Shown here: positions 58,527-64,000 of the stretch, piece after piece
Numbering within the stretch: position 1 is the first letter of the stretch
Layout: the number at the start of each line of letters is the position of its first letter
Origin: Teredinibacter sp. KSP-S5-2
GTDB lineage: Bacteria; Pseudomonadota; Gammaproteobacteria; Pseudomonadales; Cellvibrionaceae
Direction of reading: 5' to 3'
Assembly: GCF_032773895.1 (NCBI RefSeq)
Contig: NZ_CP120416.1
Location: 866,001-930,000, forward strand
Length of the DNA stretch: 64,000 nt
Program-made: the position numbers and the translations under genes
Notes under the pieces: model-generated
Seen by the model: only the letters and a program-made list of their open reading frames with translations
Databases searched by the model: none
What the model was told of the DNA's origin: nothing

Positions 58527-58979
58527 TTATCTTTGCCTCCCTTCGTGACGAAATGCATCTATGTGCGGCGTGAGCAAAGGTATGACCGGCAGCCTTTGTC
58601 GTGTCTTTGTCTGACTACGAATGGGATGAGGTGGTGTGATCTGATCAAGCGTTAGCGTGTCTACCCCCCGTTTTTTGAAATGTTGATTCAGATCCAAGAG
58701 AAGCAAGTCATCACGGGCTAGGGAGTAATACGCAGGAATGACCACGTATTGAAAATCCTGGGATTTCACATCCTCAAGCAACCGTTTCAAAGCGGGGCGG
58801 TCGGGAGTGCGGCCAGAATAACCAATGTCTTTATACAGCGTGTAAGTGTGACCCTCGGGAACGGCAGACACCAATTTTTGGACCTGTTGTTGCACATCGT
58901 GGTCATTGGTCAGTGTTGCTCGGCGTAGATACAGGGCATAGTTCCGTTTAGGTGCATTAGAAATGTGTTCAGTTTGCAT
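58527..58979 (-). CDS. Resolvase-fold protein lacking catalytic residues
   Basis: 150 residues from the ATG at 58979, with GGGAG upstream, overlapping the end of the preceding recombinase gene by 11 bp. The sequence follows the resolvase catalytic domain (NYALYLRRAT, YSGRTPDRPALKRLLEDV, VVIPAYYSLARD), but the catalytic serine is alanine (Y17-x-R19-x-A21) and D-R of the DRLxR motif is Y85-S86, keeping only R89. It should be unable to cut DNA and may act as a structural or regulatory partner of the active recombinases. Confidence 0.75.
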   Translation of the reverse strand: MQTEHISNAPKRNYALYLRRATLTNDHDVQQQVQKLVSAVPEGHTYTLYKDIGYSGRTPDRPALKRLLEDVKSQDFQYVVIPAYYSLARDDLLLLDLNQHFKKRGVDTLTLDQITPPHPIRSQTKTRQRLPVIPLLTPHIDAFRHEGRQR

Positions 58980-59499
58980 TTTTCTTCTCCCTGAGTGTAA
59001 AGAATGACCATCGTAGTAAGCGAAATTGTTGGATTGTCTGTTTGATTTTTTGAAAAAAAGTGGTTGGCTCATCCTCCAATTGATAATCAGAAAGCATCAG
59101 CATTGTCTGCAAAGTAAGGCGACCGGCAGTGGTAGAGGTATCTAAGTTTTCTGCAATGGAAATAAAATGCACACCGTGTTGATTCATTGCTTTTACCAGC
59201 CTCGAAAAATCCATAAAGTTTCTGGATAGGCGGTTAAGCGTGTAAAAGATGACTATATCGATCTCACCACGGCGAATATCTGTCAGGAGACACTGTAAGC
59301 CAGGACGGTCTAACGTCGAACCGGATGCTCCCTGATCCGAGTAGGTTTTTGGGATTGTTCGCCAGCCTAAATGCGCATTCGTCTCGATTATTTGTTGGCA
59401 GGTTGCTTGTTGATTTCTGATCGAAGTAACGTGTTGATCGTCTTTCCGTTGATATGACGTGCGAGTGTAAATCGCACAACGTTTGGTTTCTTCGTGCAT
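58969..59499 (-). CDS. Serine recombinase consisting of the catalytic domain only
   Basis: 176 residues. Y11-x-R13-x-S15 and N89-R90-L91-x-R93 keep the catalytic serine and arginines. After the dimerisation helix start (TMLMLSDYQLED) the protein ends with about 35 basic and aromatic residues instead of the Recombinase and DNA-binding domains. It has a good ribosome binding site (AAGGA) and an overlap with the following gene, so it is not obviously a wreck. It may depend on the partners for DNA binding. Confidence 0.75.
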   Translation of the reverse strand: MHEETKRCAIYTRTSYQRKDDQHVTSIRNQQATCQQIIETNAHLGWRTIPKTYSDQGASGSTLDRPGLQCLLTDIRRGEIDIVIFYTLNRLSRNFMDFSRLVKAMNQHGVHFISIAENLDTSTTAGRLTLQTMLMLSDYQLEDEPTTFFQKIKQTIQQFRLLRWSFFTLREKKNAN

Positions 59500-59540
59500 T
59501 GGTTTTTCCTTTTACTTGTACAATGAATTAAAAAATGCTG

Positions 59541-60011
59541 TCATTTTTTCGGTTTTGATTTTCTGGATTTCCCTTTTGTTTGACTTTTCTTTTCCGTTAG
59601 CCCAAAAAACGCAGGGCCAGATATGTGGGTCCCGGTAATGGCTTTGGCAATTTTGGACAGACTGCCGTGGGTTTGTCCCTGGTACTCAAATCCCTCGCGG
59701 GTTACCGTTACTTGGTGTTCTACTCCTTTGTACTCACGAGTGATTCGCGTACCAACAACGGGGATATTGAGCTGACTCTTTTTCGGTGCGGGGTCTTGCA
59801 CGGAATCATCGAGTTTCTCCCGAAGAATTTTCTGTGCGGCTTCAGACAATCCTCCATAGGCCAGTTCTTGAATGCGGTAGGCGAGTCTGGGTATTAGGTA
59901 TTCTTTTCGGCTGGTACTGACATCGTGGCCATACAATTCAAACCAGAGCTCTTGCAATTCATACGAACTCATGGTCTGTAGCGCGGCCACTTTGGCAACC
60001 ACGTCAGGCAT
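59541..60011 (-). CDS. DUF2924 protein
   Basis: 156 residues. Typical DUF2924 pattern: ELQELWFELYGHD, RLAYRIQELAYGGLSEAAQ, GTRITREYKGVEHQVTVTREGFEYQG and SKIAKAITGTHISGPAFFGL, ending in a lysine-rich tail. Members occur next to serine recombinases in many proteobacterial elements, and a DNA-binding accessory role is assumed but not shown. Start ATG at 60011 with GGAG upstream. 41 bp before the first recombinase gene. Confidence 0.9.
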   Translation of the reverse strand: MPDVVAKVAALQTMSSYELQELWFELYGHDVSTSRKEYLIPRLAYRIQELAYGGLSEAAQKILREKLDDSVQDPAPKKSQLNIPVVGTRITREYKGVEHQVTVTREGFEYQGQTHGSLSKIAKAITGTHISGPAFFGLTEKKSQTKGKSRKSKPKK

Positions 60012-60076
60012 TGTGTTTCTCCTTTTATGTTGTCTCTGTTTTTTCCATGAACGCTCTGTACCCGGTTGAAAGCAAG

Positions 60077-60220
60077 CTAAACTTCGCTCTCTCTTTTCTT
60101 TTCCTGTTCGTGTTTGCGAACCAGGGCTTGAGCAAGTAACTGCCCCACTTCATTCAGAATCTGTTGCTGAGAAACGTGTTCAGTTGGCAATAACGGTGCG
60201 GTGTTGAATTGAGTTTCCAT
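60077..60220 (-). CDS. Small protein in the recombinase operon (47 residues)
   Basis: Starts at the ATG at 60220 and ends with TAG; the sequence is METQFNTAPLLPTEHV..., followed by an amphipathic helix (QQQILNEVGQLLAQALVRKH) and a charged tail (EQEKKRESE). It lies in the operon direction, 65 bp before DUF2924. The ribosome binding site is weak. Similar small genes accompany DUF2924 recombinase modules in my recollection, hence moderate confidence. Confidence 0.55.
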   Translation of the reverse strand: METQFNTAPLLPTEHVSQQQILNEVGQLLAQALVRKHEQEKKRESEV

Positions 60221-60513
60221 GTTTTGTCCAAAAAAAATGAAAGCCAAAACATTGTCGCAATTAACTCAGATCGAGCGTAGGTACTGGATGACGGCGCGTA
60301 TCGTCATTTGTCGTTATCGGAATAATTTATTGAATCAACACATTCGATTAGCTCTATGTATTCGTAAAAAGTCTGTGCTTTGGAGGGTAAAGCGCCGAAC
60401 ATTAGTAAAAGTTGAATTAGAAATGATGTATTTGGTGCCAATCTGATAAAAGGGTGTTTGTTGTTTCACTTGAAATTGACAATTGGCGCGATAGTTTGAT
60501 AAAAATTAGTTGT
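60221..60513. other. Gap within the recombinase operon
   Basis: 293 bp between the two small genes. A plus-strand frame of 75 codons (60219-60446) runs through it; its start overlaps the opposite ATG, it has no ribosome binding site, and I do not support it. A transcript leader or binding site may lie here. Confidence 0.35.
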
Positions 60514-60681
60514 TCAACGGTCGTTTAATTGAAAACGAAAAGATGTAAATGTGAGATAGGAACGCTCTAGCTGTGAAATTGATGAACGCACTTTTTGAAA
60601 ATACTCTCCTCTCGACAGACGTGTGCCGGCATTCGTTTGCCATACATGCCATCCAGCAAAAAATTCACTAATCAATACCAT
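60514..60681 (-). CDS. Small protein heading the recombinase operon (55 residues)
   Basis: ATG at 60681 preceded by GGGGGAG; protein-like composition (MVLISEFFAGWHVWQTNAG, then TRLSRGEYFQKVRSS and a C-terminal TSFRFQLNDR). It is the first gene of the minus-strand operon and divergent from the orphan pair, with 165 bp between start codons. The function is unknown; a small DNA-binding or directionality-type factor is possible. Confidence 0.55.
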   Translation of the reverse strand: MVLISEFFAGWHVWQTNAGTRLSRGEYFQKVRSSISQLERSYLTFTSFRFQLNDR

Positions 60682-60846
60682 TTAACTCCCCCAAGTCATG
60701 CGCTTGGTGGCGCTTATAATTTTTAAATTTCGTAAATAGTCACATTTTTTGAACTTTATATGACGTTTTGTACCATTTTTCAGTGGGAAGAAGCTCTTAC
60801 GCTACGTACCTGAAACTGCTGATTGATTTTAGACAAGGAAAACTTT
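60682..60846. promoter_or_regulatory. Divergent control region of recombinase operon and orphan pair
   Basis: 165 bp, AT-rich. On the minus strand TATAAG (around 60714-60719) with TTTACG-like bases upstream could be the operon promoter. On the plus strand I see only the ribosome binding site AAGGAA before GTG 60847. Divergent layout suggests shared control. Confidence 0.45.
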
Positions 60847-62007
60847 GTGCCCAGTTCTGCATATCTAGATATTTTGTATAACCATGCCTCCAAAGAAAAG
60901 TTGGCTTTTGCACTCAACAAACGGTTTGGTGACGAAGCAAATACCGTGTTTTCTGCTCCAGTGGGGCAGTGGCGGGGCAATGTTCCGAACAGTGTTATTG
61001 ATTGGGCAAAAACCATTTATGATATGGCGGACATTGATGATACAACCGCGCTCGACCATTTTCTTTCCTCGTTGCCAACGGATCAACGACAACAATATTT
61101 TTACGCCGGGAATCAATATGATCGTAGTCTTTGGCTAAATAGTCACTTCCCTGAAATTTTTGATCAGATGCACAACGCACTAAAATTTTCCGGGTTGGTG
61201 TTTCAATGGGGGAAAAAGCCAAGCTCTGTATTTCGGTTTTCTGCAAACAGTGTATTTCAAGGCGAAGATGAACAGATTGATCTGTTCCGGCAGTTGTTGG
61301 CTGATGTCCTGTTTTGCCCGTCTCAGTCGATCAATATCCAACAGCGACAGTTTCAGTTTACCGATGCCATTACCAGTGAATTTTTAGAATGCACCGTATT
61401 GTGGATTAAGTATCCCACACGGCCAAAATTGGTTGCGCAATTTGAAAAAGGTGTCGCGCTGGAAGAAACGGCATCTTCTTACGAAAGCATTTTTATTTGT
61501 TTGAATCACTCACTCAACGTACTGGAAGTGTCCGCTGATTGCACGATGTTACGCAATAAAATCGCACGACGAGTGAATCAGGCGTTGATGTATTCTGAAG
61601 AACCCCGAACTTGGTCTATGTTTGAATTTGACTACTTTACGTTTCGGTCGCCACCGCATTTACCCATTGATGGTGGCGTTGTTCGGGAGGTGAAGGTTAC
61701 TCAGTTATCGTTATACAAACGTAGTCGCACAATCGACTTATCCGTTGATTTAAACGGTATTGAGGATGTGTATTCCTGTGCGAATGATTTTCGCGGCTTA
61801 GAAATGTATGAAGTTTCGAAAATATGTCTTTCGATGAATATCGTGTTGAGGAAACGCCCCCCAAAGTTCCTGTCAATTTGTTTGGTGGATCATAAAACCG
61901 TGTACATCGACTCCGATTGTATTGAGGAGCGTATGCTCGGCTATCAGATGTTAGAGCGATGGCAAATTCTTCATGAACATGAAGGAGGTCATCATTGTCC
62001 AGAATGA
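60847..62007 (+). CDS. Unrecognised protein, first gene of orphan pair
   Basis: 386 residues from the GTG at 60847, which has AAGGAA six bases upstream; an earlier TTG (60823) lacks one. No signal peptide or membrane helix. No motif I recognise; it is aromatic- and Gln-rich with regions such as FSGLVFQWGKKPSSVFRF and YFTFRSPPHLPIDGG. It overlaps the next gene by 13 bp and is divergent from the recombinase operon, so it is probably part of the same mobile element. Confidence 0.65.
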   Translation: MPSSAYLDILYNHASKEKLAFALNKRFGDEANTVFSAPVGQWRGNVPNSVIDWAKTIYDMADIDDTTALDHFLSSLPTDQRQQYFYAGNQYDRSLWLNSHFPEIFDQMHNALKFSGLVFQWGKKPSSVFRFSANSVFQGEDEQIDLFRQLLADVLFCPSQSINIQQRQFQFTDAITSEFLECTVLWIKYPTRPKLVAQFEKGVALEETASSYESIFICLNHSLNVLEVSADCTMLRNKIARRVNQALMYSEEPRTWSMFEFDYFTFRSPPHLPIDGGVVREVKVTQLSLYKRSRTIDLSVDLNGIEDVYSCANDFRGLEMYEVSKICLSMNIVLRKRPPKFLSICLVDHKTVYIDSDCIEERMLGYQMLERWQILHEHEGGHHCPE

Positions 62008-63023
62008 ATCCCGACCAAATACAAACATTGATTAGTTTATTTGAGCAGTCCCTGGATAAGATTCGTGGGCTTTATACTCCGGTGATCGAAGGCATACCTG
62101 TGTGGGAACTTATTCATCTACACCGTATTCGCCAACCGCAAGACTGGCAACACTGGTTAAGACAATGTGGTTATGCAGGTATTTATCGATATACCTATAT
62201 GGGACGAATTAATTCGGTCGCTGTCCACGATATTCCCGGCGAGCAGCAAGTAAAATTTTCCTGCCCGCATACACTGGCCATTCGTCAGGTTGGCTTAAAT
62301 GAAATCGCGGTATATCAAGTTGATGAAAATAAATTTTTGCGCGCTGTAATCAAGGCGATACAAGAAAAATTTATCGCATTTAAAGACAGCGTGAGAGCGT
62401 GCTCCAAGTATGTGTACTACCTGGGTGAGGGTGTTTTACAAGGGAGTACTCAGTTCCCTGTTTTTTTAGTCCGGGGGATGAGAATTGCGAGGCAGGAAAT
62501 TTTGGATACCCTGAAAAATGAGCGAGCCGTGGGACTCATTTTGTATTGCGGTCGATTTAATGCTGAACAATTTCGCTGGCCTTCTGGAATGCATTTTCGG
62601 CAACTTTGGGAGGTGTTGGTGTTAGATCAACCAGCGATACCGTCGGTGCCTTCTATAGACTGTTTGTTGTTTCGAGGAGAAAAAAAGCAGGCTCAGATTG
62701 CACCTACTACTCAGAAAAAGGAAGTACGGGATGCGAGTGGAAAAGTGGTTTGTTCCTATGATCCGCAGTTACATCTTTTAAGTATTCCCGGTAAGCCCGC
62801 CTGGACGGTAACTGGTGATCGTGCCATTGCAATTGTTGAGTATTTAGTCGAACAGGCAATGAACGGACGGTGGGAAATTTCAGCGAAGGAATTGTTGGAA
62901 AACACCAAGCCAGTGGCGGGAGGTGCAACGCAGATCCCGTCGATCTTTAAGGGCAAAGGAAACTGGGAGCAGTATATACAGAGATCAAGAAGAGGTTACT
63001 ATCGGTTAAATATTGAACTCTGA
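61995..63023 (+). CDS. Unrecognised protein, second gene of orphan pair, possible winged-helix C-terminus
   Basis: 342 residues from TTG at 61995, preceded by GGAGG with ideal spacing; it overlaps the first gene. The N-terminal part is unfamiliar (IPVWELIHLHRIRQPQDWQHWL). Residues about 285-342 (EYLVEQAMNGRWEISAKELLEN ... NWEQYIQRSRRGYYRL) could be a winged helix of the kind found at the ends of DNA-binding regulators. A regulatory or DNA-processing role with its partner is inferred only. Confidence 0.65.
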   Translation: MSRMNPDQIQTLISLFEQSLDKIRGLYTPVIEGIPVWELIHLHRIRQPQDWQHWLRQCGYAGIYRYTYMGRINSVAVHDIPGEQQVKFSCPHTLAIRQVGLNEIAVYQVDENKFLRAVIKAIQEKFIAFKDSVRACSKYVYYLGEGVLQGSTQFPVFLVRGMRIARQEILDTLKNERAVGLILYCGRFNAEQFRWPSGMHFRQLWEVLVLDQPAIPSVPSIDCLLFRGEKKQAQIAPTTQKKEVRDASGKVVCSYDPQLHLLSIPGKPAWTVTGDRAIAIVEYLVEQAMNGRWEISAKELLENTKPVAGGATQIPSIFKGKGNWEQYIQRSRRGYYRLNIEL

Positions 63024-63225
63024 CACGATTGAAGAGTTAAATATTGTCACCCAGCTCCTCATTAGTCTCTTGAAAGATATTTATAATCGTCCTTGTCGAA
63101 TGCGCACAGGGATGATTTGTTATGGATAACGTTTTCTCTTCTGAAAGCTCCACCTCTTTAACAAATCCCGCTGCATGAGCGTAAAACGTTCAAATACAAT
63201 AAATTTCTGTAAGGATTAGTTGATA

Positions 63226-64000
63226 ATGACTATGGGGCATTTTTTTAGAAGCGTTTTTTCCTTCCTCCTGATATCTACGTTGATATTTTCTGTTACTCCA
63301 AGCTTTGCAGAAAGGACAACGACCTACTTTCACCATGATAAAGATGGTTCTGTTGTTGCTGCAACAGATGAACAGGGAAAAGTCGTATGGCGTAAAGATT
63401 ATGCCGCCTTTGGTGAGCAGGTCAGTGGTGATAAAACCAATGAGGCGATTTCCTACACAGGGAAGCAGTACGACGATAAAACCGGCCTGATTTATTTTGG
63501 AGCCCGATATTACGACCCGGAAATCGGACGTTTTATCAGTCGTGATCCTGAGCATGTGCTGAATCATATCGAAAAAAATCCGCATATGTTTAATCGCTAT
63601 ACCTATGCGAATAACAATCCTTATCGCTATGTTGACCCAGATGGTCGTGCGCCAAGGGATCTACGAAACGACCACATGCCTTTAAGCTTGAGTGATACAA
63701 TTGATGAAATGCTAGAGGGCGGAGGTGCTTTTGGTGGACGAGGCGCGAGAGGGGATGTCAAGCTAGGAGATATTTGGAAGGCACTCACAGGAAAGCCAAA
63801 AGTTGCAAAAAAAGCGCCTGAAATCACTAAACCCTACAAGCGGCCATCTGGTGCAACGACGAAAGCTCAGAGGGAGTCTGTTCAGGGTAAACCCTGTGTA
63901 GATTGTGGTGCTAGGACTCCTAAACAATACGCCGATCACAAAGAGCCGCTTGTAAAAGAGTACTATAGAACGGGAGCCATTGATAAGACACGTATGCGAG
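63226..64000 (+). CDS. Secreted mini-Rhs protein with HNH-like C-terminal toxin domain (3' end outside window)
   Basis: ATG at 63226 after AAGGA; 258 codons to the window edge. A Sec signal peptide (about 1-28, ending SFA) is followed directly by the Rhs-associated core (HHDKDGSVVAATDEQG, YTGKQYDDKTGLIYFGARYYDPEIGRFI, DPDG at about residues 33-145). The C-terminal part has C224-V-D-C227 and ADHKEPLVKEYY with H238, as in HNH/zinc nuclease toxins of polymorphic toxin systems. There is no long YD-repeat shell, so this is a short secreted version or the displaced tip of an Rhs gene. Confidence 0.8.
   Translation, partial: MTMGHFFRSVFSFLLISTLIFSVTPSFAERTTTYFHHDKDGSVVAATDEQGKVVWRKDYAAFGEQVSGDKTNEAISYTGKQYDDKTGLIYFGARYYDPEIGRFISRDPEHVLNHIEKNPHMFNRYTYANNNPYRYVDPDGRAPRDLRNDHMPLSLSDTIDEMLEGGGAFGGRGARGDVKLGDIWKALTGKPKVAKKAPEITKPYKRPSGATTKAQRESVQGKPCVDCGARTPKQYADHKEPLVKEYYRTGAIDKTRMR

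Noticed and set aside
60219-60446. 75-codon plus-strand frame in the recombinase operon gap
   Set aside because: Its ATG overlaps the opposite-strand ATG of the 47-residue gene, it has no ribosome binding site, and its very basic composition looks like chance in AT-rich DNA.
63121-63177. 18-codon frame MDNVFSSESS... before the mini-Rhs gene
   Set aside because: Too short, with no ribosome binding site and no recognisable similarity.
49840-64000. Second copy of the tRNA-Ser 3' end as an attachment site for the island
   Set aside because: I found no repeat of the T-arm and acceptor sequence in the remaining window; it could lie beyond 64000.

Overview
The window reads as the chromosome of a marine-type gammaproteobacterium. 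The gene order pyrG-kdsA-eno-ftsB-ispD-ispF-truD-pcm-nlpD-rpoS-fdxA-mutS-cinA-recA-recX-alaS-lysC-csrA-tRNA-Ser is the pseudomonad/cellvibrionad arrangement, and the DUF3391 HD-GYP pair, FHA proteins and DUF4124 protein fit a Cellvibrionaceae-like or related marine lineage. I cannot name a genus from sequence alone.

Layout. (1) 1-10.4 kb: 3' part of a TPR protein, a PLP aminotransferase, two tandem HD-GYP phosphodiesterases facing greB, an S9 peptidase divergent from tilS, and two FHA-domain genes. (2) 10.8-31.1 kb: the conserved housekeeping block. It covers CTP, KDO and enolase, the division protein FtsB, the MEP pathway pair ispD/ispF, truD, pcm, a DUF368 undecaprenyl-phosphate translocase, nlpD, rpoS, fdxA, mutS, cinA, recA (two LexA boxes) and recX. 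Two small secreted proteins sit between eno and ftsB. surE is not between truD and pcm, and a creD homologue plus a GNAT gene separate cinA from recA. (3) 31.6-44.6 kb, between recX and alaS: a LapA-type adhesin cassette with an ABC exporter (LapB-like), an HlyD adaptor (LapC-like), a TolC-like outer-membrane channel, a 2329-residue adhesin with a retention module, a TAAG/G LapG-type cleavage motif, 14 cadherin-like repeats and a type I secretion tail, then an M23 peptidase. (4) 44.6-49.9 kb: trm112-like, HIT, alaS, lysC, csrA and tRNA-Ser(GCT).

(5) 49.9-64 kb, downstream of tRNA-Ser: an AT-rich accessory island. It holds a frameshifted lipoprotein, membrane proteins, a DUF5623 protein, a lone Mrr-like nuclease fusion, and a membrane/coiled-coil protein. 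A minus-strand operon then combines two small proteins, DUF2924, a catalytic-domain-only serine recombinase, a resolvase-fold protein that has lost its active-site residues, a full-length serine recombinase, and that recombinase's C-terminal module as a separate translationally coupled gene. A relic of this last module lies about 1 kb downstream of the operon. Divergent from the operon is an overlapping two-gene orphan operon, followed by a secreted mini-Rhs protein with an HNH-like C-terminus that runs off the window.

The multi-component recombinase operon with its divergent orphan pair is the best candidate for an undescribed system here. The adhesin cassette is the best understood accessory function: c-di-GMP signalling (the HD-GYP genes) may bear on its surface retention, but lapD and lapG are not in the window.
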